From: Pseudomonadota bacterium
GTDB lineage: Bacteria; Pseudomonadota; Gammaproteobacteria; Burkholderiales; Burkholderiaceae_B
DNA: 64,000 nucleotides
Assembly (NCBI GenBank): GCA_023389155.1
Contig: JAEWEV010000008.1
Span: 62,001-126,000 of the forward strand
Reading direction: 5' to 3'
Position 1 is the first letter of the stretch, and every line of letters starts with the position of its first letter. The position numbers and the translations under genes are program-made. Shown here in pieces: positions 45,009-55,544 of the stretch. Under the pieces are notes generated by a model, which worked only from the letters and a program-made list of their open reading frames with translations, was not told the origin of the DNA and made no database searches.

Positions 45009-45437
45009 ATGATGGCTGTTGAAAAAGTACTTTATGTTGCTCATGCTACTGCTACAGGCGGCCGTGACGGACGCGCCGTTTCTTCCGACAAGGTGTTGGA
45101 TGTGAAGCTGACGACGCCTGCCGAACTTGGCGGGGCGGGCGGCACTGGCACCAATCCGGAGCAGCTTTTTGCCGCAGGCTATTCGGCGTGTTTTCTTGGA
45201 GCATTGAAATTGGTCGCATCCCGTGAGAAGGTCACATTGCCTGACGATACGAGCATTGAAGGCAGCGTTGGAATCGGCCCCATTCCCCAAGGTTTCGGTA
45301 TCGAGGTCGAGCTGAAAATATCGGTCCCCGGTCTCGAGCGTGATGTCGTGCAGGATCTGGTGGACAAGGCCCATGTGGTTTGCCCTTATTCGAACGCCAC
45401 GAGGGGCAATGTGGACGTGACGCTGACGGTTGTCTGA
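45009..45437 (+). CDS. ohr: Organic hydroperoxide resistance protein Ohr
   Basis: 142 residues, the family length. The ATG at 45009 (or 45012) has AAGGAG about 6 nt upstream; an in-frame extension to 44856 overlaps the efflux channel gene. Peroxidatic Cys61 in GYSACFLGAL and resolving Cys near 125 in VVCPYSNATRGN. Ohr reduces organic hydroperoxides using lipoylated partners. It is usually controlled by OhrR (MarR family), which is not seen nearby; a LysR gene lies 500 bp downstream. A palindrome follows at 45449-45464. Confidence 0.95.
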   Translation: MMAVEKVLYVAHATATGGRDGRAVSSDKVLDVKLTTPAELGGAGGTGTNPEQLFAAGYSACFLGALKLVASREKVTLPDDTSIEGSVGIGPIPQGFGIEVELKISVPGLERDVVQDLVDKAHVVCPYSNATRGNVDVTLTVV

Positions 45438-45448
45438 CATTCCCCATA

Positions 45449-45470
45449 GCAGCCCGCGGGCTGCGGGCAT
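45449..45470 (+). terminator. GC-rich palindrome after ohr, probable terminator
   Basis: GCAGCCCGCGGGCTGC (45449-45464) is a perfect 16-bp palindrome; GCCCGC/GCGGGC (45452-45468) offers an alternative stem-loop. It starts 12 bp past the ohr stop. No T-run. Confidence 0.5.
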
Positions 45471-45934
45471 TTGGGCAGGGTCAGTACCCTGCCTTTGTCT
45501 TCTGAATAATGTGCAAACTCATATCGCTTCCTGATAGGGATTGTTGAACTGCGCGCAATAACCATTTGCCTGGTGGGGCATATTTTTTTCGCCTCGCTTA
45601 TAACACTTACTGTTAACTCCCCTGCGCTGTATGGCGGCAATCACAATTGTGATGACCAATGCATACAGTGAAATTATTGATGACAGGGAACAAATTCAGT
45701 TTACGCAACAAGAATAAGGCTTGCAACGTTCGCTATGAACCGGATATTACAATGCGTATATCGTTGTTGGCCTTGCGCCAGTTCCGGCTCAGGGGCCGGA
45801 CCGTGATGCAAAGTAATATTAAGGCATGCCAACTGCGATTGGCACAGGATGACATGGTCGTTATCGCTGCGCTGGATCGCAATAATCGAATCACCATCCC
45901 GCAGGGATTGGCGCCGCTCCGGGATGAATAAAAA
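45471..45934. other. Intergenic region without a recognised gene
   Basis: 464 bp between ohr and a LysR gene. An open frame at 45659-45931 (90 codons) has no ribosome-binding site, no family resemblance and an improbable composition; I do not accept it as a gene. No clear regulatory structure was found. Confidence 0.45.
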
Positions 45935-46873
45935 ATGATACAGAAATCTGCTGCACTCCTGACAAACTCGGAAGATCTGCTCACTTTCGTTACCGTTATC
46001 GACAGCGGTTCTATTAGTGCGGCGGCCGGTCAATTGGGGCTGACGCCCTCTGCCGTCAGCCGAACCTTATCCCGCATGGAAAGTACGCTGGACACCACGC
46101 TGCTGAACCGAACCACCCGCCGCATGGACCTGACAGAAGAAGGACGCTTTCTGCTCGACCATGCCCGCGATATTCTGTCAAGAATGCAGACCATGCAGGA
46201 TACGCTGACATTGCGACGGCAGTCGCCGGCAGGACGGCTGCGAGTCAACGCTGCCTCCCCCTTCATGCTGCATATGATTGTTCCTTTTATCGGTGATTTT
46301 CGGCAAAACTTTCCTCACATTGATCTGCAGTTAAACACGCATGATCTGAATATTGATCTGCTGGAACAGAGTACTGACATTGCCATTCGAATTGGCGCAC
46401 TGCAGGATTCCACGCTGCATGCCCGCTATCTGGGAGGCAGTAGTCTGAATTTGCTCGCCAGTGTCGATTATCTCGCACGACGAGGCACACCCCAAGCGGT
46501 GCAGGATCTGCGTGAGCATACACTACTTGGCTTTACCGAACCTGACAGCCTCAACCGCTGGCCGCTGCTCGATGCTGACGGGGAAGGTCAGTTGCAGGTT
46601 ATGCCTGCGATTGCTGCTTCCAGCGGAGAAACGCTCCGGCATCTGGCGCTTGCCGGTCAGGGAATTGCCTGTCTGTCTGAATTCATGACCTGTGACGATA
46701 TCAGCAAGGGACGACTCGTTCGTGTATTGCCAGCGTTGACACAGTTGCAGGTCCAGCCTATTCACGCGGTGTATTACCGGAATTCGCAGCTTGCACTCAG
46801 GATTCAATGCTTTCTTGATTTCATGCAGAGCACAATGCTTACGCAATTGTGGAACAAGGGTCAGCAGTCCTGA
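45935..46873 (+). CDS. LysR family transcriptional regulator
   Basis: 312 residues. HTH at about residues 14-50 (DLLTFVTVIDSGSISAAAGQLGLTPSAVSRTLSRMESTLDTTLLNRTTR), with a YafC/AaeR-like subfamily pattern (RTTRRMDLTEEGRFLLDHARDIL), and a C-terminal effector domain. Targets are not evident: ohr is upstream on the same strand and the M23 gene is convergent. A hairpin at 46911-46928 separates it from the latter. Confidence 0.9.
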   Translation: MIQKSAALLTNSEDLLTFVTVIDSGSISAAAGQLGLTPSAVSRTLSRMESTLDTTLLNRTTRRMDLTEEGRFLLDHARDILSRMQTMQDTLTLRRQSPAGRLRVNAASPFMLHMIVPFIGDFRQNFPHIDLQLNTHDLNIDLLEQSTDIAIRIGALQDSTLHARYLGGSSLNLLASVDYLARRGTPQAVQDLREHTLLGFTEPDSLNRWPLLDADGEGQLQVMPAIAASSGETLRHLALAGQGIACLSEFMTCDDISKGRLVRVLPALTQLQVQPIHAVYYRNSQLALRIQCFLDFMQSTMLTQLWNKGQQS

Positions 46874-46910
46874 GGCGTGCACGTTCAGGTGGCCGTAACT
46901 GGCTCGCCCA

Positions 46911-46928
46911 ATACCGTCAGCACGGTAT
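46911..46928. terminator. Terminator hairpin between convergent LysR and M23 genes
   Basis: ATACCGT (46911-46917), loop CAGC and ACGGTAT (46922-46928) form a perfect 7-bp stem between genes ending at 46873 and 46940. No T-run. Confidence 0.5.
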
Positions 46929-46939
46929 GCAAGAACGGA

Positions 46940-47722
46940 TCAATGTCGGATAATGGTCCGGATACGTCCCGAGCGCATGCGCTGGCTCTTGCCGCCCTTG
47001 ATCACAGAAGTTTTTTCAACACGACCGATTCCGGCCGCTCCTTGTCCGGTCAGCGGGTTAATGACGTGGTCGTTATAGCGGATTTCATAGTGCAGGTGTG
47101 GGCCGGTCACCTTGCCGGTGTCGCCCAGATAGCCGATCACTTCCCCCTTGTCGACAACCCGCCCCGCAGCCAGTCGCGGTGCAAATTTCTGCAGATGCGC
47201 ATAAAGCGTTTCATAGCCAGAGCCGTGGTCCACGACTACTGTATTGCCATAGCCGCCCTTAACCGCTGCAAATGATACCTTGCCACCAAGGGTGGCTTTT
47301 ACCTCGCTGCCCAGGGGGGCAGCCAGATCAACACCGGTGTGAAAGCGCATCTGATTGTAGATCGGGTGCATACGCAGGCCATAGCGGGAAGAGACATAGC
47401 TTTTTTCCAGCGGGGAGGAAAGAAATCCCATGACCTTCAGATCGAGTTTAAGAGACGGCCCACAACCATTGCTGGTGCAGCCTTTTGGGGGGGCCAGGTC
47501 ATCATCCAGACCACGCAGGGTTGTGCGCACGTCAGAGTCGAGTACGGGCGCATCAGGGACCGTGTCCAGATCCTCGTCAGACTGGGCAAACACCGGCAGA
47601 CAATGCGTCAGTACACAAAGACCAACAAGAAATGCTGCGGCATGGTTTACGCGGTATCTGATGGCTGGCCTCAGAGCGACGCGCATGGGGAGGATCCGGT
47701 CAAATTGATCATGAAAATCCAT
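46940..47722 (-). CDS. M23 family peptidoglycan endopeptidase
   Basis: 260 residues. Signal sequence with a hydrophobic core at about residues 27-45 ending FAQ. The LytM domain has the zinc ligands in MRFHTGVDLAAP, the paired GNTVVVDHGSGYETLYAHL and the HLHYE motif, so it should be active rather than a degenerate activator. It cleaves peptide cross-links in the periplasm. The linker has a Cys pair (KGCTSNGCG) that may form a disulfide. AGGGG lies about 11 nt before the ATG at 47722; ATG at 47686 is possible. Confidence 0.88.
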   Translation of the reverse strand: MDFHDQFDRILPMRVALRPAIRYRVNHAAAFLVGLCVLTHCLPVFAQSDEDLDTVPDAPVLDSDVRTTLRGLDDDLAPPKGCTSNGCGPSLKLDLKVMGFLSSPLEKSYVSSRYGLRMHPIYNQMRFHTGVDLAAPLGSEVKATLGGKVSFAAVKGGYGNTVVVDHGSGYETLYAHLQKFAPRLAAGRVVDKGEVIGYLGDTGKVTGPHLHYEIRYNDHVINPLTGQGAAGIGRVEKTSVIKGGKSQRMRSGRIRTIIRH

Positions 47723-47885
47723 TTTACTTATTTCCCCTCAATTGCGCCCGAATTCCGTGTATAGTTTTCGTTTCCAGCCATTTCCAGATTCAGCGGCTCT
47801 GCCCTAGGAAGTCTGCCTGCAAATCGTGCCGATTCCGGCAACCAACAGTTGCGGCGCCTTCGGGGTATTCTGTGATCATAGCCAG

Positions 47886-48275
47886 ATGCTCAGACTTTCA
47901 GTAATGCTTTCTCTGCTCGTTTTCCTGGGCGCCTGCTCCGACAGGCAGGATGATGAGCGCCTGCGACTGGCCCTGACTTCAGACTGCGTTGTAACCAGGG
48001 GCGCACTGGTGCTTAGCGGAAAGTATCCGGACAAGACCGCCATCCAGGCGGTAAGAAATGAATGCCAGGAAGCGTACACGTCTCTTCTCCAGACGGTATC
48101 GCCCAAAGAACTGCGTGCTCAGCAGACCGAAGTCTACGATAGTTTCCAGCGCGCTTACCGTATGAAATACTCCCTGCATGATGTATTTGAGAGCTTGCCG
48201 CCGAAATCCAAGAGCGCTTACGACAAATTGGCAACCATTCTTTTCGGGTTAAAAAAGGATGATATTGGTTCATGA
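47886..48275 (+). CDS. Small lipoprotein of unknown function
   Basis: 129 residues from the ATG at 47886; a GTG frame from 47826 would add an unconvincing N-terminus. Signal peptide ends in lipobox LGAC (Cys17), so it is a lipoprotein. The mature part is mostly helical, with two cysteines about 28 residues apart, the second in NECQEAYTSLLQTVSPKEL. The same pattern occurs in the next gene (PECEARYEKLKKTLPYSEY), pointing to an ancient duplication. Overlaps that gene by 4 nt. No family recognised. Confidence 0.75.
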   Translation: MLRLSVMLSLLVFLGACSDRQDDERLRLALTSDCVVTRGALVLSGKYPDKTAIQAVRNECQEAYTSLLQTVSPKELRAQQTEVYDSFQRAYRMKYSLHDVFESLPPKSKSAYDKLATILFGLKKDDIGS

Positions 48276-48643
48276 AAGATACCCGTAATCGCATGCGTTT
48301 TATAAAATATCTGATTGCTGCGCTGTTTGTGCTGATTGCCCTTGCGTATTTATGGATCAGTTTGAATCGGTCGCATGAGGTGTCTGACGAGTACTCGCAA
48401 TTCGATCGCGAACGCGCCATCGTTACGTGCATGACAGCTGAGTATGCGACCCGCTACACTGATGATCCAGCGGAAACAGATATGTTTCCCGAATGTGAGG
48501 CGCGGTATGAAAAGCTCAAGAAAACGCTACCCTATTCCGAATACGTCCGTATTCAAAAAAATCCTGTGACAGCAGATGCAGGACCTGCAGAACTGCAACC
48601 CTACGAAGTTTTTCTGCAGATTATGACCGGCCAGGACCGCTAG
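48272..48643 (+). CDS. Small membrane-anchored protein of unknown function
   Basis: 123 residues. One helix (about residues 9-28) near the N-terminus, then a periplasmic, charged domain with cysteines in IVTCMTAEYATRY and PECEARYEKLKKTL. The spacing and the motif after the second Cys resemble the lipoprotein encoded immediately upstream. The start overlaps its stop (ATGA). The two proteins probably form an envelope pair; function unknown. Confidence 0.72.
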   Translation: MKDTRNRMRFIKYLIAALFVLIALAYLWISLNRSHEVSDEYSQFDRERAIVTCMTAEYATRYTDDPAETDMFPECEARYEKLKKTLPYSEYVRIQKNPVTADAGPAELQPYEVFLQIMTGQDR

Positions 48644-48692
48644 GAGTCCGGTGCCACTATTTTAAATATATTCCAAAGGATTTAGTCATAGC

Positions 48693-49694
48693 ATGCAAAA
48701 TAACAAGAGAAAAACCATCATGGGCCTGGCACTGGCAAGCCTGGCAGCCGGCTCTTTGACGTTTGCCACCTCTGCCGCATTTGCCGATGAAAGCAAGTGG
48801 CCCGAACATCCTCTGACGCTGATTGTTCCCTTCGGCCCTGGATCAACTCCGGATCAGATTGCGCGCATCGTCGCCCAAAGTGCGCAGAAGAAGCTGGGTC
48901 AGACGATTGTGGTGGAAAACAAGGCCGGTGCCGGCGGCAACATCGGCACGAACCAGATTGCCAAAGCCAAGCCTGATGGCTACACCTTTGGTATTTCCAT
49001 TACCGGTCCGCTGGTCAACAATCAATTCATCTACGATAAGCTGCCCTATAACCCAGAAAAGGATTTGGCGCCCCTGACCCTGGCCGTGACCCAGCCGAAC
49101 GTCATCGTGGTAACCAAGCAATCCGGCATAAGCAGTCTGGAGGAGCTCATTAAAAAAATTCAGGCTGAACCCGACAAGATGAATTTCGCTACTGCGGGTA
49201 ACGGAACTGGTTCGCATCTTTCCATTGAACTGATGCTTCAGGCTGTGAACGGCAAGGCAACAGCCGTGCCTTACCCTTCGTCACCCGCTGCACTCAATTC
49301 GTTGATTGCAGGTGACACGCAGTTCACCGCGCTGGCGCCTATCGCCGTGCTGCCATTAGTCAAGGAAGGCCGGCTGGTCGCCCTGGCGCAAACCAGCGCC
49401 GAGCGAAACAGCTCTCTGCCGGATATCCCAACCGTATCAGAGGTCGGAGCACCGGGCATAGAAGGTGCTGCTTGGTCCGGTTTCGTGACTTCTTCGCAGG
49501 TGCCAATTGAGATTCGCAACATACTCACTGATGCGCTGCTGACAGCACTGAAGGATCCTGAAGTGGAGAAAAAACTGAAGGCGCAGTATATGGATCCGAT
49601 TCCCAGTACGCCAGAGGCGTTTCATGAATATATGGAACAGGAGAAAGCCCGGTGGCAGCCCCTGATCGAAAAACTGAATCTTAAAGTCAACTAG
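48693..49694 (+). CDS. TctC/Bug family periplasmic solute-binding protein
   Basis: 333 residues. Signal peptide ends AFADE. Motifs WPEHPLTLIVPFGPGSTPDQIAR, ENKAGAGGNIGTNQIAKAKPDGYTF, AVPYPSSPAALNSLIAGDTQ and SLPDIPTVSEVGAPG. AAAGGA is 13 nt before this ATG; the internal Met at residue 10 is an alternative. It ends 3 bp from the convergent SDR gene. An orphan binding protein without TctAB. Confidence 0.92.
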   Translation: MQNNKRKTIMGLALASLAAGSLTFATSAAFADESKWPEHPLTLIVPFGPGSTPDQIARIVAQSAQKKLGQTIVVENKAGAGGNIGTNQIAKAKPDGYTFGISITGPLVNNQFIYDKLPYNPEKDLAPLTLAVTQPNVIVVTKQSGISSLEELIKKIQAEPDKMNFATAGNGTGSHLSIELMLQAVNGKATAVPYPSSPAALNSLIAGDTQFTALAPIAVLPLVKEGRLVALAQTSAERNSSLPDIPTVSEVGAPGIEGAAWSGFVTSSQVPIEIRNILTDALLTALKDPEVEKKLKAQYMDPIPSTPEAFHEYMEQEKARWQPLIEKLNLKVN

Positions 49695-49697
49695 ACT

Positions 49698-50477
49698 TTA
49701 AAACTGAACCGAGAGGCCTCCGTCGACGGCGATGACCTGGCCGTTAAGATATGAGGACAGATCCGAGGCCAGAAAAACGGCCAATCCGGCAATTTCTTCG
49801 GGTCTGCCCCAGCGGCCTGTCGGGTTGCGTGCTGCCAGCCGCTCGCCAGCCGGCGAGTTGGCCATTTCGGTGTTGGTTTCGGTCGCAAATGTTCCGGGCG
49901 CAATCGCATTACTGGTGATGCCCATGGCGGCATATTCCACCGCCAGCGCCCGGACCATGCCAGTCAGACCCTGTTTCGTAATCGGATAAACGCCATCCCC
50001 GTGCCTTGCAATCTGACCCGCTACCGATGTCACGGTAATCACCCGTCCCCACTGCTGCCTGCTCATCATTTTAATGGCTTGCTGCGATAAGTACATGGCG
50101 CCAAGCAGATTGGCTTCCAGCATCTGGCGCATCTGTGCGAAGTCAAACTCGGCAAGAGACTGACGAATGCGAATACCCATGTTGTTAACCAGCACATCGC
50201 AGCGTCCGTGTACGCGATGCAGGTGTGCTATACAACGGTCGATGTCTTCTGGCAGGGACATGTCACCTGAGAGTCCCCTGACTGTAATCCCGTCATGCGC
50301 AAGCCTGCGACAGGCATCGTCTGTAGAGTGGGTGCTACGTCCGTTGATATAGACAAGGGCACCGCAGCGTGCCATGGCTGATGCCATTTCCAGCCCTAGT
50401 CCGCGCGTAGAACCGCTGATGAAAACAACTTTGTTGCGCAGGCTGAAGCAGTCTGTGTAAGAGCGATCAATTGACAT
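49698..50477 (-). CDS. Short-chain dehydrogenase/reductase
   Basis: 259 residues from the ATG at 50477 with AGGA upstream; a 22-residue extension to 50543 is unsupported. Classical SDR motifs: GSTRGLGLEMA (cofactor site), VNNMGIRIR, TVTSVAGQ with the catalytic Ser region, YPITK with Tyr and Lys, and the C-terminal LASDLSSYLNGQVIAVDGGLS. The sequence resembles gluconate 5-dehydrogenase and 3-oxoacyl-ACP reductase types. Substrate unknown; it is convergent with a TctC gene. Confidence 0.9.
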   Translation of the reverse strand: MSIDRSYTDCFSLRNKVVFISGSTRGLGLEMASAMARCGALVYINGRSTHSTDDACRRLAHDGITVRGLSGDMSLPEDIDRCIAHLHRVHGRCDVLVNNMGIRIRQSLAEFDFAQMRQMLEANLLGAMYLSQQAIKMMSRQQWGRVITVTSVAGQIARHGDGVYPITKQGLTGMVRALAVEYAAMGITSNAIAPGTFATETNTEMANSPAGERLAARNPTGRWGRPEEIAGLAVFLASDLSSYLNGQVIAVDGGLSVQF

Positions 50478-50601
50478 GGGAGTCCTGTGATTGTGGTATC
50501 TATTCGTTTGCAACAGTGCCATGTCCATGGCAAACGTATGCAATACGCTGGTTTGCGGTTAAACTTGAACCTATTTTCACCCAATTGCCTGGAAAAAGTA
50601 A

Positions 50602-51918
50602 ATGTTTGCCAGAAACACCCCTTTTAACTATGAAAGAATTTTAAAAGCGTGTGCAAAAGGACAGAAAAGCGCGCTACAGACTCTGTTCAAGCACGAAGCG
50701 CCACTCATGGTCGCCCTTTCGCTGCGGGTGCTGGGCAACTACAATCTGGCTGAACAGGCCGTTGTATCCGCGTTTGTGCTTATCTGGAACAACGCGGAAG
50801 CTTATGAAGATGACATGGGGCCGGCTCGGGGATGGATATATTCGATTCTTCGCTATCGCATCAGTCAGATATTCAAGGAGCATTACGATGCCATCCAGGC
50901 GGCCAGCAAAGATAAAGATGAATCGGTCCTGAACGAAGTCAGCAGTAATCTGCATGCAGATGTGCGCGAGGATCTGCCTGCGACGCCGGCTTTTTATCTG
51001 CACCTGGAAGAACTCCCGGAAGAACCGCAGAAAGCCATGATCAATATGTATTTCAGCGGAATGTCGCAGGCGCAGACGGCTACCAAGGTCGGTATGCCAC
51101 TGGGACGATTCAAGGAAAACCTGTTCCTGGGCCTGCAGCACCTGGCCAAACATTTGCCCGAGTTTTCTCCTCCACACAACGCCACCGAGAAAATGGGCGA
51201 ATACGTACTGGGCGGCCTTTCCGAGAACGAGGAAAAACTGGTCTACAAGCTGATGAATGATGATTCCGGTGTGTCCAGGATTGCACTGTTGTGGGAGGCA
51301 CAATTTACGCATTTTCTCAGCCAGTTGCCCGCACAGGTCGCCAGTAGCCGCCTCTGGGAAAAAATCAAGAAATCCGCGTTCGCCAAAGTCGTTGCCCAGA
51401 CCGTGGCGACCGAAACTGATCTTCCTGATGACGATGACTCTGTATCCACGCCAGCATCCGGTTTGAAAAGCGGATTGCGCAAACTCTGGTTTATGCTGCC
51501 CTTCTGGCGGATTCTGGCTCTGGTACTTGCCATTGCAGCGCTCGCCCTATGGTATTTCGGGACGCCGCCATCTGATCTGCCCAGAAAAGTTGCGATTCTT
51601 GATTCCTCCATGAGTAATGCGCAAACGGGCTGGGTGGTTCGTTTCAATCAAGCCGGAGATGCGCTCTTTACGCCTGTCGTCAGTCAGACCGTCTCTGACG
51701 GATTGGTACTTCAGGTCTGGAAACGCTCAGGTGGCAATGACAATGCGTTGGGCCTGATTCGTAACAGTAGTGCATTTCGCCTGCCTGCCGAAAGGGTTGG
51801 TCCCATCCAGGCCGGAGATCAATTACTGATCAGTCTGGAGCCAGATGGCGGTTCGCGAAACGACAGACCGTCGGGTTCGATCCTTTATCGCGGTACCGTT
51901 GCGGATTTACAGCAATAA
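50602..51918 (+). CDS. ECF sigma factor fused to RskA-type anti-sigma domain
   Basis: 438 residues in one frame. Residues 11-95 look like sigma region 2 (LKACAKGQKSALQTLFKHEAP... ARGWIYSILRYRISQIF) and 138-185 like region 4 with an HTH (LPEEPQKAMINMYFSGMSQAQTATKVGMPLGRFKENLFLG). Residues 196-270 resemble the cytosolic part of RskA (EYVLGGLSENEEKLV). One transmembrane helix spans about 301-319 (WRILALVLAIAALALWYF). The outer domain 330-436 has the RskA C-terminal pattern (VLQVWKRSGG... LLISLEPDGGS... ILYRGTV). Normally sigma and anti-sigma are separate adjacent genes. GGAAAAAG precedes the ATG. No partner gene is adjacent. Confidence 0.82.
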   Translation: MFARNTPFNYERILKACAKGQKSALQTLFKHEAPLMVALSLRVLGNYNLAEQAVVSAFVLIWNNAEAYEDDMGPARGWIYSILRYRISQIFKEHYDAIQAASKDKDESVLNEVSSNLHADVREDLPATPAFYLHLEELPEEPQKAMINMYFSGMSQAQTATKVGMPLGRFKENLFLGLQHLAKHLPEFSPPHNATEKMGEYVLGGLSENEEKLVYKLMNDDSGVSRIALLWEAQFTHFLSQLPAQVASSRLWEKIKKSAFAKVVAQTVATETDLPDDDDSVSTPASGLKSGLRKLWFMLPFWRILALVLAIAALALWYFGTPPSDLPRKVAILDSSMSNAQTGWVVRFNQAGDALFTPVVSQTVSDGLVLQVWKRSGGNDNALGLIRNSSAFRLPAERVGPIQAGDQLLISLEPDGGSRNDRPSGSILYRGTVADLQQ

Positions 51919-51996
51919 GGTGAAGGCCCCGGCCGACCACAAAACGTGAGGCCCCCATATTTGTTATTTTGGGCAGCCCCGTCAATCCTTTTAGCT

Positions 51997-52010
51997 GCCT
52001 GATTTCAGGC
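51997..52010 (+). terminator. Hairpin after the sigma/anti-sigma gene
   Basis: GCCTG-ATTT-CAGGC is a 5-bp stem; the overlapping GGCAGC (51972-51977)/GCTGCC (51994-51999) pair is an alternative. The region 51919-52212 is otherwise gene-free. TTGTAA (52153-52158) and TAATAA (52177-52182), 18 bp apart, are a weak promoter candidate for the mrp operon. Confidence 0.3.
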
Positions 52011-52212
52011 ATGGTTACCTGTCAGACAGACGTCGCTCTCCGAAAAATTATCTTTTTTTTGGCGTTGCGTGCGAGCGTTCCGTGCCCGTCGCATGGATAC
52101 CCTCCGGTTATGTAAGCAGAAATTCAGAATCAGGTAAAAAATTTAATCGGCATTGTAAAAAGATAAAGTATCATAGTAATAATTCATCATAATTTTTATC
52201 AAATAGCACTTA

Positions 52213-55202
<2,990 letters not shown>

Positions 55203-55212
<10 letters not shown>

Positions 55213-55544
55213 TACTTTCCATCGCTATTGGAATCATGGTTGGCTCCGGCATATGGCTGTTGCTGCGTCCGCGAACTTATCAGGTCATTATCGGACTGAC
55301 GCTTATGTCGTATGCCGTAAATCTGTTCATTTTTGCAACCGGCAAACTTACCACCGGCGCCCCACCCATCCTTAAAGAGGGGGTCGCCACGACATTGGCC
55401 AATTACGCCGATCCTGTGCCACAGGCGCTGGTTCTGACTGCTATTGTTATCGGCTTTGCCACCACGGCGCTGTTTCTGGTGGTCATTCTTGCGCTTCGCG
55501 GTCTGTCCAATACCGACCACGTCGACGGGACGGAGTCGCAATGA
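55203..55544 (+). CDS. mrpC: Cation/proton antiporter subunit C (MrpC/MnhC)
   Basis: 113 residues, three helices, NuoK-like: GIWLLLRPRTYQVIIGLTLMSYAVNLFIF and DPVPQALVLTAIVIGFATTALFLV, the family signature. It overlaps mrpA by 10 nt and mrpD by 4 nt. Confidence 0.95.

Noticed and set aside
45659..45931. 90-codon open frame between ohr and the LysR gene
   Set aside because: No Shine-Dalgarno, no recognisable domain, odd composition; opposite-strand frames of similar length overlap it.
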